Source: Pirellulales bacterium (GTDB taxonomy: Bacteria; Planctomycetota; Planctomycetia; Pirellulales; JAEUIK01). From it: DNA of 64,000 nucleotides. A model generated the notes under the pieces. That model did no database searches. It had not been told where the DNA came from and saw only the letters and a program-made list of their open reading frames with translations. The stretch spans positions 1-64,000 of the forward strand of contig JAHBXR010000007.1 of the NCBI GenBank assembly GCA_019636335.1, given 5' to 3'. Numbering within the stretch: position 1 is the first letter of the stretch; each line of letters begins with the position of its first letter. This document shows positions 8,154-16,705 of the stretch, piece by piece. The position numbers and the translations under genes were made by a program.

Positions 8154-9242
8154 TCATTTCCACGACCGAATCGCTCGTATCACTTCTTCCATGCTGTGTG
8201 GCCGCTTACTTCGTGGCGGCTGCACCGCAGCCACCGCGATCTCACGCACCGATTTCGGGAGCCGGACACCTTCAAGTGCCGCCAGTTCGCCGCCCACCTC
8301 GGGAACCGATCCTGTTGCGGCATGCACCAGGATTCGTCCCCAGCTATAAACATCGATCTCCGGTCCCAAGTCTTCGCCGCCGGCGGCAACTTCGGGAGCC
8401 CGATATGGATCGTTTCCCCAGTCGGATCTCGCCACAACCGTGGGCCAGTTGCCGAGCATCTTTGCCAACTCGAAGTCGGTGAGCACGGGGATGTTGTTCT
8501 CCGCACGCACGATGATCTGCGCCGGGGACAACTCCCGTCGCAGAATGCCATGCCGATGCAGGGCGACAAGTCCGTCGGCGATGCCACGCATGGTTTGGGC
8601 CAATCGCTCTCCTTCCAGTCGTGACCCGTTCAACACTTCCGCGAGCGTCCGACCTTCGATCCAGCGATCGATCACCCACCAGTCACGACCGTTCGGATCG
8701 GGAAGTGCCGTGATGTTGTCGGCGATACGAGGATGAGGGCCGACTTCGTGACAGACCTTGGGATGACGCTTGAGGTGCTCGGCGAGATCGATTCGATCGC
8801 GGTCCGACAGTCCGCTCATATCGTAGAGCTTCCCTCGCCCCCGACGTTCCTCCAGATGCCGATGTCGAACCTCGAAGACCTTATATTGCAATCCGTTGGT
8901 CGCCTCGATCCAGCGGCTCAGCTCGGTGACGATCTCCCAGTCGCCGACGATTGGCCGCGCTCCATTCACCGTGCCGTTCAGTCCGATGAGCGAGCCCGGC
9001 AATAGAATGTCGTTCAATTCGATGTCGGCGTTCTCGCACCACCGTAGCAGTGTCGCCATCTGGAAGCTTCCGCCGCGAATCGCTTGCCGAAGCCGCTTCA
9101 GGCTGGTTCCGAGGGTCTCCGCTTGAATCTCAGGTTTGTGTAGTCCCTTGTCCCAGAGCGCACGTCGAAGTTTTTCGCCGTCGATCGGCGTCAGCGATTT
9201 TCGCGATGTGTTGACTTTCTCTATCACGCGATCTCTCTCCAT
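8154..9242 (-). CDS. HTH plus protein-kinase-fold protein, probably a pseudokinase
   Basis: A protein of 362 residues. Residues 20-85 look like an XRE-type helix-turn-helix (LRRALWDKGLHKPEI, TLGTSLKRLRQAI). Residues 100-360 follow a serine/threonine kinase fold: WWVIDRWIEGRTLAEVL hinge, HGILRRELSPAQIIV in place of the HRDLKPxN loop, TDFELAK in place of DFG, YRAPEV (APE) and DVYSWGRIL. The catalytic Asp of HRD is Glu and the DFG Gly is Glu, so activity is doubtful. No membrane segment follows the kinase fold. The start is backed by GGGGTGGGG. It may be a regulator that senses a nucleotide or a partner and binds DNA. Confidence 0.8.
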   Translation of the reverse strand: MERDRVIEKVNTSRKSLTPIDGEKLRRALWDKGLHKPEIQAETLGTSLKRLRQAIRGGSFQMATLLRWCENADIELNDILLPGSLIGLNGTVNGARPIVGDWEIVTELSRWIEATNGLQYKVFEVRHRHLEERRGRGKLYDMSGLSDRDRIDLAEHLKRHPKVCHEVGPHPRIADNITALPDPNGRDWWVIDRWIEGRTLAEVLNGSRLEGERLAQTMRGIADGLVALHRHGILRRELSPAQIIVRAENNIPVLTDFELAKMLGNWPTVVARSDWGNDPYRAPEVAAGGEDLGPEIDVYSWGRILVHAATGSVPEVGGELAALEGVRLPKSVREIAVAAVQPPRSKRPHSMEEVIRAIRSWK

Positions 9243-9456
9243 CGCCCCACCCCCTAACCGGTCCCTAAAGGCGCCGTGTCAATCTTTTTGACCTTGGGTT
9301 GAATGACACCAGCGGGCGCAACTGGCCCCGCTTCGACTCATTGTGACGTTCGGCGTTCCCGGAGTCAGGTGCCATTTTAGGGCCAGATTCGCCGCAGCCG
9401 TCGTGCCACGATCAGGTCGGTTCGCACTTCGGTTCGTGTGGAAGGAGAAAACAAAG

Positions 9457-9723
9457 ATGCGTGACCTTCAACGGGCAAGTATGCCCGAGCAATCGTCGGG
9501 CGTGACGACCTTGCTCATCTCCGCTGATGAGCTGGCGACGATCCTCGGCACCTCGAAACGCACCGTCTGGCGACTGCTCTCTGCCGGCCTGTTACCACGA
9601 CCCGTTCACCTCGGAAAGAGCACCCGCTGGCGGCTCGACGAGGTCCACCGTTGGATCGACTCGGGTTGCCCTACTGCGAACAATTCTCCAACCGCGACAC
9701 GCCGAAACCGGAAGGAAGGTTAA
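9457..9723 (+). CDS. excisionase-type helix-turn-helix protein of element 1
   Basis: A protein of 88 residues. ATG 9457 has GAAGGAG upstream. A MerR/AlpA-like HTH spans about residues 28-75: ISADELATILGTSKRTVWRL, then LLPRPVHLG and WRLDEVHRWI. This is the standard excisionase (DNA-binding domain, excisionase family) layout. Its stop codon overlaps the integrase start (TAATG), so the two are coupled. A homologue in the same arrangement lies at 55779-56024 in element 2. Confidence 0.9.
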   Translation: MRDLQRASMPEQSSGVTTLLISADELATILGTSKRTVWRLLSAGLLPRPVHLGKSTRWRLDEVHRWIDSGCPTANNSPTATRRNRKEG

Positions 9724-11243
9724 TGGCCACCATCTTCAAGAGAGCCCGGGACAAGAAGAACCGACAGGCCGTCTATTGGATTCAGTATTTCGACGAACAG
9801 GGAAAGCGCCGTCAGGTCAAAGGCTTCACCGACCGTGCCTTGTCCGCGGAGCTGGCGGCGAAGCTCGAATCCGAAGTCCGAGCCCGAACGTCCGGGCTGG
9901 TGGACCCTGATTTGGAACGGGCATCCGATCAGCGGCGGCTCCCGATCGACAGTCACATCAAGGCCTTCCGCAAAGCCATTGGCCACAATACGTCGAAATA
10001 TGTCAGCCTGGTGACGAACCGCGTGAGCAAAGTGCTCAGCGGTTGCAAATTCGAGTGCCTGGCCGATGTCGACCGCGAGGCCATCGTCGATTACCTCGCC
10101 GAACTCCGCCAGGAGAAGAACCTCGGCAACCGTAGCTACAACCACTACGGCGATGCCCTGGACGCCTTCGGCAAATGGCTGGTCAGCGACAAGCGGTCGC
10201 TATTCAACCCGTTCGACAACTTGCCCAGGCTGAATGCCGAGGTAGATATTCGCCACAAGCGGCGTGCGTTGTCGCCGGAAGATGTAACCAAGCTCATCGA
10301 GGCCGCCCGAGCGAGTAAGAAGCTGGTCCAACTCTATCCCGGAGAACTCCGGGCAAGACTCTATTTGATGGCGTTTTTGACGGGCCTTCGCCGCAGAGAA
10401 CTCGCCAGCCTGACCTCCAAGAACTTTACGCTCGACGACGAGCAGCCGATCGTCGTCGTCGAAGCGGCATTCTCGAAGCACCGACGCAAGGACACGCTTC
10501 CGTTGCACCCGGAACTTATCTTGCTCCTGCGGACTTGGCTGCCAACGCTCGGCCCGGACGAGCCGCTTTTTCCGAAGCTCGCCAAGAAGAAGACCTACAC
10601 GATGGTCCAGAAAGACCTGAAAGCGGCCGGGATCCCTTACGAGACGGCCGAGGGGCTAGCCGACTTCCATGCCGCCGGTCGGCACTCCCACATCACCGGG
10701 CTATTGAAGAACGGAGCCAGCGTCACCGAGGCCAAGGAACTCGCCCGACATACCGACGTGCGGATGACCATGAAATACACCCACGTGGGGCTGAAAGACC
10801 AGGCGCGGGCCTTGGCCAACCTCCCCTCGCCCACCCTCAAGCCGGGAGAAGACGGGAACACCGTGGCGGCATCGCATTCGACCGGCAACGGGCAAAAAAT
10901 GAACGGGCCAGCCCCGGTGAACGGCAGATCACTGGCTGCACATAGGCTGCAGTTATGTAGCTCAGATGGGCATTCTGGGTCGTCGTCTGACACCGAAGGA
11001 AAAAACGGCTCTCGGCCCAGAAACGACGCAAGCCCTTCGGAGGAAGGGCTTTTGGCGTCGGATGACTCCGAGAGTCACCCGGTGGCAGCAATGGTAAAAA
11101 GTGGAGGCGGCGGGAATCGAACCCCCATTCGATTCTGGCGTAACTGGCCACGCCTTTTGCGATTGCGTCAACGGCCAACACCCCCGCGCTGCACGTGCGC
11201 TGCAGTTGATGCGCGCCAATCGGCAGGGTTTGGCGTCGGATGA
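9723..11243 (+). CDS. tyrosine integrase of element 1
   Basis: A protein of up to 506 residues starting at ATG 9723, which overlaps the excisionase stop. It has an N-terminal arm-binding region (MATIFKRARDKKNRQ), a SAM-like core-binding domain and a catalytic domain. The catalytic domain has TGLRRRELASL (Arg), SKHRRKD (Lys), DFHAAGRHSHIT (His-x-x-Arg-type box), ELARHTDVRMT and the nucleophile in MKYTHVG. The conserved part ends near LANLPSP (about 10833). The remainder reads through the hairpin and the attachment repeat at 11102 and stops at 11243, so the last residues come from whatever DNA adjoins the att site. It is highly similar by eye to the integrase at 56028. Confidence 0.92.
   Translation: MATIFKRARDKKNRQAVYWIQYFDEQGKRRQVKGFTDRALSAELAAKLESEVRARTSGLVDPDLERASDQRRLPIDSHIKAFRKAIGHNTSKYVSLVTNRVSKVLSGCKFECLADVDREAIVDYLAELRQEKNLGNRSYNHYGDALDAFGKWLVSDKRSLFNPFDNLPRLNAEVDIRHKRRALSPEDVTKLIEAARASKKLVQLYPGELRARLYLMAFLTGLRRRELASLTSKNFTLDDEQPIVVVEAAFSKHRRKDTLPLHPELILLLRTWLPTLGPDEPLFPKLAKKKTYTMVQKDLKAAGIPYETAEGLADFHAAGRHSHITGLLKNGASVTEAKELARHTDVRMTMKYTHVGLKDQARALANLPSPTLKPGEDGNTVAASHSTGNGQKMNGPAPVNGRSLAAHRLQLCSSDGHSGSSSDTEGKNGSRPRNDASPSEEGLLASDDSESHPVAAMVKSGGGGNRTPIRFWRNWPRLLRLRQRPTPPRCTCAAVDARQSAGFGVG
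11024..11060. terminator. extended hairpin at the end of the element 1 integrase region
   Basis: Nested arms CGACGC (11024-11029) with GCGTCG (11055-11060), and AAGCCCTTC (11030-11038) with GAAGGGCTT (11043-11051), loop GGAG. The equivalent place in element 2 has a similar hairpin (57260-57283). It lies inside the open reading frame tail of the integrase, 42 bases before the attachment repeat. Confidence 0.6.
11102..11124. repeat. attachment-site direct repeat (junction of element 1 and element 2)
   Basis: A 23-base sequence starting TGGAGGCGGCGGGAATCG is identical to 57322-57344, where it is the 3' end (T-arm and acceptor) of the minus-strand tmRNA gene. Identity ends after ...AACCC: here the next bases are CCATTC, at the tmRNA they are GCGTCC. 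This copy therefore marks the left boundary of element 2 and the right boundary of element 1. The gene itself is intact only at the right-hand copy. Confidence 0.88.
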
Positions 11244-11398
11244 CGCTCATTGCCAAAGTGTCCACCTGCCTCCTGAAGTGATTCGAATCGCGGAATTGTG
11301 GACGCATCTACCATGGCACATTCGAGAGACAATCCAGACGCTTGTCGAAACCGCCGATTCTTCTCGCACGGCAAAGGCAGGGGGAAGCCGGCTTTGAG
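11125..11398 (+). pseudogene. remnant of a third integrase C-terminal tail
   Basis: A plus frame open to TGA 11396-11398 encodes ARALQLMRANRQG and later LPPEVIRIAELWTHLPWHI, RETIQTLVETADSS. The W-x-x-LP-x-x-I-x-x-x-I-x-x-L pattern is common at the C-termini of planctomycete integrases (recalled, not searched). A 16-base direct repeat (TTTGGCGTCGGATGAC) occurs at 11051-11066 in the element 1 integrase tail and at 11229-11244 here. The GCTGCA...GCTGCAG motif is also shared with both integrase tails. I infer the scar of another related element once inserted at this site. Confidence 0.5.
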
Positions 11399-11443
11399 AC
11401 AATTAGCCGACGACCAAATCCGCCGAAACTGTCAAGGCTAAGT

Positions 11444-12544
11444 TTACCTAGTTTTTCGACGTTTCGTGTGAACCCTTGAAGGATGCTCGCAGACTTTGCA
11501 GACGCCACTTGCATTTGGGCCCTCGATGTTAGCCTCTGCATTGATCGAGATCACCTTACCCGAACCAGTTAAGAGATCATTTACTTGCTGTTCAAACTGC
11601 CTCTTTGAAACGGCATACATCCCTCCCCGAGCACCTTCGAATTGGCAGTTCCAAGCCGCAAGTGCCTGGCCAAAACGGATTCCATCAGCAATCTGCTTGT
11701 CGGTAGACTTCGAGAAACTGGCAAAACCGCTTGCCGCGACTTTTGACAGTAGCCCGGCGGTGCACCAATCGCCGGAGCCTGCCGTATCCTTTACCCCGTC
11801 GATAGAGAATGCTTTCGATTCGACCCAAGTACCCAGTCCTTTGCCTCGACTTCGCCAGCGGTATCGAAGCCCGGCATCGCCGAGTGTTTCGATGAGAAGT
11901 CTTGGATTGGATTCTACGTCGACTTCCGGGAAGTCGCCCAATCGTTCATGCGAATACTTCACGACATGGGCAATCTCCCATGCCTGACCGAACAAAATCG
12001 GATTCCCGATACCTGACGGCTCGAATACCACAAGCGCGCCACTTTGCGCGGCCGATTTTGCGAGTGCGATAGCGCCTGCAGAGACACGATCAAAGAAGAA
12101 GACGCTAACTTGCTTGAGCTTTGGAGCAATGGACTCGGCAACCGTAAGTAGCTCCGGTTTGTAGCTTGGGTAGCGTGCTCCACACGATGCGCACCGCCAC
12201 GAGAACGAGTGAGTCACGCGGCCAGAAGCATCTCTGGCGATGCGATGAACGATAATGGGGGTGCTGCCATCATTCTCAACGCGCACAAATCGCTCTGAGA
12301 CCCCCCAGTGCCTCAGGTCGGCGAGTAGGAGTTCTGTTGCGCGGTCGTCGGCTAAGCGGGCGATCGGCTGGACCTTCCAGCCGAGATATCGAAGCGCGAT
12401 GAGGACATTGCCGCAGGTACCGCCAGCCCAGTGTCGAACCGGCACCGAGGGGTCGGCACTAGTCACTTCGTCCAGTGCGACAAGTCCTGTCCCGACGGCC
12501 AGCGGTTGGCTGAAGCGTTTAGTGTTCGAGGTTTTCTTGGTCAT
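11444..12544 (-). CDS. PfkB/ribokinase-family kinase with extra cysteine pairs
   Basis: A protein of 366 residues. PfkB features: N-terminal GTGLVALDE, AGGTCGNVLIALRYLGW (residues 40-56), GSTPIIVHRIARD, and the C-terminal signature DTAGSGDWCTAGLL (253-266), where Asp259 is the expected base. These enzymes phosphorylate sugars, nucleosides or related alcohols. Unusually, it has CASCG (118-122) in or near the lid region and a C-terminal CKVCEHPSRVH (349-359), two CxxC pairs that could bind zinc. It is the last gene of the operon; its ATG overlaps the upstream stop (ATGA) and AAGGAGG precedes it. The substrate is unknown. Confidence 0.85.
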   Translation of the reverse strand: MTKKTSNTKRFSQPLAVGTGLVALDEVTSADPSVPVRHWAGGTCGNVLIALRYLGWKVQPIARLADDRATELLLADLRHWGVSERFVRVENDGSTPIIVHRIARDASGRVTHSFSWRCASCGARYPSYKPELLTVAESIAPKLKQVSVFFFDRVSAGAIALAKSAAQSGALVVFEPSGIGNPILFGQAWEIAHVVKYSHERLGDFPEVDVESNPRLLIETLGDAGLRYRWRSRGKGLGTWVESKAFSIDGVKDTAGSGDWCTAGLLSKVAASGFASFSKSTDKQIADGIRFGQALAAWNCQFEGARGGMYAVSKRQFEQQVNDLLTGSGKVISINAEANIEGPNASGVCKVCEHPSRVHTKRRKTR

Positions 12545-13668
12545 TTCTGTGTGGCCTCCTTGCCATGTCCGTCCCCATACGCATCGCCATGTAACCAGAT
12601 ATGCACCAATTCGTCAGGAACGGCAACCGAATCAGCTCGGGATGCATCCAGAGTATAACCGATTGCTTCGACGTGGAGAATCGTAAAGTCGTCGCGTTCC
12701 AGGGCCGCCATGAGCGCGCCGAGGGAGAGTGCTTTGCTGCCCAGCGGCGAGAGGATGATCTGAGACCCTCCGACACTCGCAAATACGCGGCGTCGGGCAT
12801 CGTCGATTCGCAAAATCGTCCGGTAAAGATCAAGCGGGCTCTTCTCATCCGCGTAGATCAGGTCGCGAACGTCAACCGACCAAGCCAACTGCAACTCCTC
12901 GGCAAACTCTTCGATCAGTTCGTCAGGTAACCGGGGCTGGGAGGATGGAAACGGGAGTATGGGACAGACCACTGTATCTTCCTGGACATTGCGCAGCATC
13001 TGAAAGATACGACTGAGCACGGGACGTTTGCCGCGTCCGAGTTGCGGCATCCAGAGAATTGCAGCGCGTGATTTCTCATCGAGTCCCCAGCCACCTCGAA
13101 AACCGTGAATCGGAGCTACTGTATCGGAAGGATTCGAAGAGACGGCGTCATCGATTTGTGGATTGTGGCAAGCAATAACATGCAGATTCGCTACTGGCCC
13201 TGACATTGTAGAGAGCACATCAATGAAATGCTTTATGATCGGAAAGGCGACACCGATCGACAGGGCGCTCATATCTACAAAGACATCTGTGATGCCATCA
13301 AGCGATTGGCCGGTCATCAGTTTTGCGGCCTCTCGACCTCCGATGATTGCATTGTCGCGCGCAAAAATCTGGATCGCGTGCTCTCTGGCCAAGGGAAATT
13401 TAGCCATAAGTTGGTCCCGATGGTGTACTGCTCGTGCAACTAATTCGGCAACCGGATTGGGCCTTTCCTCCCGAATTAAAATTGCCCGAGTGGCTTGCTG
13501 GAGTGATTCGGGGAATAGCGGGGCAATTCGGACTGATCGCGGATCAAAACCGGCACCGGCAATCAAGAGCACACTTCGCCCTACTTGCGCCAGATAGTCC
13601 CGCAGGAATGCGTCGGCGTGACTGCCCCGATGATACACACAAGGCTCCCATTTCCTGTTGCGCATCAT
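12541..13668 (-). CDS. Rossmann-like protein of unknown function in the PRTase/ATPase module
   Basis: A protein of 375 residues, translationally coupled at both ends (ATGA overlaps with the ATPase gene before it and the PfkB gene after it). Alternating hydrophobic strands and helices suggest one or two Rossmann-like domains: VLLIAGAGFDPRSVRI near residue 33, ITDVFVDMSALSIGVAFPII near 125, and QIILSPLGSKALSLGALMAAL near 305. The SPLGSK loop resembles ligand-binding loops of sensor folds, but I recognise no named family. No signal peptide or membrane segment. It may be a sensor, an effector or a carrier for the module's product. Confidence 0.75.
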   Translation of the reverse strand: MMRNRKWEPCVYHRGSHADAFLRDYLAQVGRSVLLIAGAGFDPRSVRIAPLFPESLQQATRAILIREERPNPVAELVARAVHHRDQLMAKFPLAREHAIQIFARDNAIIGGREAAKLMTGQSLDGITDVFVDMSALSIGVAFPIIKHFIDVLSTMSGPVANLHVIACHNPQIDDAVSSNPSDTVAPIHGFRGGWGLDEKSRAAILWMPQLGRGKRPVLSRIFQMLRNVQEDTVVCPILPFPSSQPRLPDELIEEFAEELQLAWSVDVRDLIYADEKSPLDLYRTILRIDDARRRVFASVGGSQIILSPLGSKALSLGALMAALERDDFTILHVEAIGYTLDASRADSVAVPDELVHIWLHGDAYGDGHGKEATQK

Positions 13669-15587
13669 CCGTTGCTCTCCTCAAGCATCTTGCCGAGTTC
13701 GGCGGTAGTTCCCTCCAAGAATCCTCCTCGTTTAAGCGTCAATCCTTCGGCGAGGCATACCGGTCCTCCCAATTCGAGTAAGCACCATTCCTTGTTTTTG
13801 CATTCGTACTGGGGAACTACGAGGACGGCGTTATAGGCGACGGCAAATTGCACTACGCTCGCCAGTTCGGAATTCGATCCGGCGAGGCTTTCGAAGTCAG
13901 ACTGAAGAACGCCGTAGCCGTTCGGTGTCAGCCAGCCGTTGGGTTGAAGCGTTGTCTCAACACACTTCCTTGCGATTCCGGTTACGAGCTTGCGAACCTT
14001 GTCGGCATAAGGAAAATTCCAAGCCTCAACAATCCGACGCCCTCGCTCGCGCAAGAGGCGATGCTGCGTGCCAGCATCAAGAACTGGAGGCTTTGAACGG
14101 ATAACTTGTGTCGCAATGGTGTCCACTAAGATCGCACTGAGCTGAAGGAACAACTCTGCATTCTCGGAGCTAGCATCACATAGGTCGTCAGCGCCGAAAT
14201 AAAAGGGACGCTCGAAGCGATGCAGCAGGTGAAGTCGCGCAGCTTCATAAACTCCCTGGTTGGCAACGAGCGGCCTCGATGGTTCTGGGTCTTCGTCGCC
14301 GAAGAGCGTTGCCTGACTCTTCGTGCGAATGACATACCGATGCAGAAGGATCGCCAGCATTGCTAGTCGTATATCTTCTGTGAGCGCAGCGGCCTTTCGG
14401 AACTCATTTATCGTTGCCTCAAGCTCAGCTCGTCGGGCGTCAGTAACCTTCAGTCGACTCTGCATGGACGCAACGTGCTTGGCCAGCTCTACCAGTCTTG
14501 AATTTGAAATCTGTTCTGCTTCTTCACTGAGTAAGCTGCCGATGTCGACAAGGCGGCGTGTCCCCAACAGGGAGTGCTTCTCGAGGTATCGGTGCGCCAT
14601 ATCGCGAGCCATTCGCCGAAAGGTGTTGCGCTGGTCCTTTCGTTGTCCCCATCCTTGGAGAAGAATCGTTTCCTCATCGCGCGATGCAGAAAGTCCCGGA
14701 TAGCTAGGGCGATCTGTTCGATCGTCCGCGACAATCGACAATGCCTCACTGGGTTGCAGTATGTCGAACCTGGTGAGCACCCAACGGGCAATTCTCAATT
14801 CTCGCCGCGCCAACCAGTGCCGCATTGCTTCGAATTGACTTGGGTGCAGCCAGTGAGCATCATCCAACATGACAAGCGGAAGCAATCGCAGCGGCTTTCC
14901 CTGGTTCAATGATGATGTGGTTATTTCGATGCGTTCAATTACATCAAATGGGCGGTAAGTACCGGTGACGGACGAAGGAATGTCGGCTTCATTAGGAGCA
15001 ACTAAGGCGCCGACGATTTCATAAACGGCACGCTCCACTTCGCGTGCGCGTTCCAGCATCGCGGTTCCGGATGTACCGCCAATGGTTTCGAGTCCTGATC
15101 CCGAGTCTGCGCGAGGCACGATGGTGACAGTAGAATCGGAAACTCCTGCGACATGAAGATGCCGAAACCATGCGAGGACCGCACGGGCCTGAATGAACGA
15201 AAAGAGCATGCCAGATTTCAGGCTCTCGGAGTACGGAAACTCCCAAAAATCACGGTAATCCGTTTCCATGGGTAGTCGGCATCCCAAGATCATCGGAAGT
15301 CCATCTTTGATAGCGCCGCACTCTTCGAGTGCTCCGGCGACTGCCTCGTAGTCCGTTGATCCAGTACTGCGAAGTACAGCCCTGAGTGCTGAAAACTCAA
15401 ACAATCGGGCAAGGGTCGTTTTTCCAGTGCCGGGAGCGCCCCGAAACAGCACAATACGGTCAAAAAGGGTGCCCTGTTCAGCTGGTCGCTTCAGAAGGTA
15501 CGTAAGGGGCTGAGGACTGACGATGGAGAGAAATGCCTCGTCGTCCCTAAGTTGCTCAGTTGCCCTGCGATAAAATGGGTTCTCCAT
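13665..15587 (-). CDS. ORC/CDC6-like AAA+ ATPase
   Basis: A protein of 640 residues. Walker A is GAPGTGKT (residues 50-57) and Walker B is LVMLDDAHWL (238-247), followed by a helical lid and a mixed C-terminal half with VVQFAVAYNAVLVVPQYECK near the end. The layout fits STAND/ORC-CDC6-type ATPases that databases list next to phosphoribosyltransferase-like proteins in putative conflict systems; this association is from memory. The ATG at 15587 lies 13 bases after the PRTase stop, with GGAGAG upstream. ATP-driven switching or oligomerisation on sensing an invader is a plausible role but unproven. Confidence 0.8.
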   Translation of the reverse strand: MENPFYRRATEQLRDDEAFLSIVSPQPLTYLLKRPAEQGTLFDRIVLFRGAPGTGKTTLARLFEFSALRAVLRSTGSTDYEAVAGALEECGAIKDGLPMILGCRLPMETDYRDFWEFPYSESLKSGMLFSFIQARAVLAWFRHLHVAGVSDSTVTIVPRADSGSGLETIGGTSGTAMLERAREVERAVYEIVGALVAPNEADIPSSVTGTYRPFDVIERIEITTSSLNQGKPLRLLPLVMLDDAHWLHPSQFEAMRHWLARRELRIARWVLTRFDILQPSEALSIVADDRTDRPSYPGLSASRDEETILLQGWGQRKDQRNTFRRMARDMAHRYLEKHSLLGTRRLVDIGSLLSEEAEQISNSRLVELAKHVASMQSRLKVTDARRAELEATINEFRKAAALTEDIRLAMLAILLHRYVIRTKSQATLFGDEDPEPSRPLVANQGVYEAARLHLLHRFERPFYFGADDLCDASSENAELFLQLSAILVDTIATQVIRSKPPVLDAGTQHRLLRERGRRIVEAWNFPYADKVRKLVTGIARKCVETTLQPNGWLTPNGYGVLQSDFESLAGSNSELASVVQFAVAYNAVLVVPQYECKNKEWCLLELGGPVCLAEGLTLKRGGFLEGTTAELGKMLEESNG

Positions 15588-15600
15588 TGCCGTCTCTCCG

Positions 15601-16704
15601 TCAGGAATGCCGCTGGCGCCGCCGAAATAACGGCCTCATTGCGTGCTGATTATTGTCGCCCGGTGTATCTGCCCAAAGAAGAGCGACGGAGTTATTCGGG
15701 GTATTGTGCTCCAGTACCAGAGGTAGGGCACATTGTCCGAATCCAAGTTTAGCATCGGTACCGGCAACCTTTGTGTGCTTGTTTTCGATCGATGGATCGT
15801 AGTAGCGGTCGGTGAGCGCCAAGAAGTCTGCGTGCGTGTCTTTCGACAATGGCAAGTCGTCCGGCAATTCAGCGCCGTACGAAAACTGTACGGCGGAAAA
15901 CCATTTCCCGTTGCCTCTTTCTGAAGCGATCTGATGGCTTCGCTCCGCGGTCGTCTGCTTGGCACGTTGAGTCGCAAGATAGTGGTGAACGCAGAGTGAC
16001 CAATCATCCTCGAAGTACTTCTTGAAGCGATCCTCGTTGTCTTCCCAGAATCTGAAGAGCTTGCCAGTCCACATCCCGTCTTCCTTTTTTCGCAGCAGCG
16101 TCGTGCCGCTTCCTACAAAATCGTCGATTAGGAACACAAATGCGAACCGCGCTTTAGGATCGTCCAAATCCTTGCGCAGGTCCTCCAGCAGTTCATCGAG
16201 TTTCTCGTCGTTCAACCTTGGTGCAGTCACGGTCTGCTCATTGCTTATCAGGCCAGCGTTAGCTCTTCGGAACACATCGATTCTGGCACCATCGCTGAGT
16301 TCAATAAATAACGACTGTCTCCGTAAACGGTTGAAGAGCGTCCTTGACTGGTTGCTTGCCCAGACGTTCCAGGTCCGAATATCGAGGCGGCGTGCGACAT
16401 CCTGTTGAAGGTGCCACACTACCGTTTCGGGATAGAAAAGTTCAACGAGATGGTTCATTTCTGCGGTACTAATGTAGACAAGCGAACTGCGAACGAAGGT
16501 GTATGCGATCGCCCTTTCATCCTGATGAAACTGCTGCAACCAATCGGCGAGGGATTCGACGAAACGTGCGCCAGCCAGAAAATCCTGGTAGCCGTCGTAT
16601 TTCATCTGTGACATCAAGCGCAACCACGCGAATTCCCTGCGGGCCTGATCCGTCTCCCAGGCCATGATCTCGGCTAGCCTGCCCAGGATAAAGTCCTGAT
16701 TCAT
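15601..16704 (-). CDS. phosphoribosyltransferase-fold protein
   Basis: A protein of 367 residues. The motif FLIDDFVGSGTTLL (residues 191-204) is the PRPP-binding loop of type I phosphoribosyltransferases (two acidic residues then a Gly/Thr-rich phosphate loop). A second strand-helix region, LVYISTAEMNHLVELF (75-90), precedes it. The length exceeds typical 180-220 residue PRTases because of a helical N-terminus and a C-terminal hood-like part. The ATG at 16704 has AAGGAGG upstream and lies one base after the SIS-HAD stop. It may transfer or cleave a ribose-5-phosphate group; the base or acceptor is unknown. Confidence 0.8.
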   Translation of the reverse strand: MNQDFILGRLAEIMAWETDQARREFAWLRLMSQMKYDGYQDFLAGARFVESLADWLQQFHQDERAIAYTFVRSSLVYISTAEMNHLVELFYPETVVWHLQQDVARRLDIRTWNVWASNQSRTLFNRLRRQSLFIELSDGARIDVFRRANAGLISNEQTVTAPRLNDEKLDELLEDLRKDLDDPKARFAFVFLIDDFVGSGTTLLRKKEDGMWTGKLFRFWEDNEDRFKKYFEDDWSLCVHHYLATQRAKQTTAERSHQIASERGNGKWFSAVQFSYGAELPDDLPLSKDTHADFLALTDRYYDPSIENKHTKVAGTDAKLGFGQCALPLVLEHNTPNNSVALLWADTPGDNNQHAMRPLFRRRQRHS

Positions 16705-16705
16705 G

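Noticed and set aside
7855-8163. A 102-residue minus-strand frame overlapping the gene at 7852-8145
   Set aside because: The plus strand has G/C-rich third codon positions and a better start; the minus frame would also overlap the kinase-fold gene end. The choice is probable, not certain.
11102-11124. Possible tRNA gene because of the GGGTTCGATTCCC arm
   Set aside because: Only the T-arm and acceptor end are present; it is the attachment repeat copied from the tmRNA 3' end.
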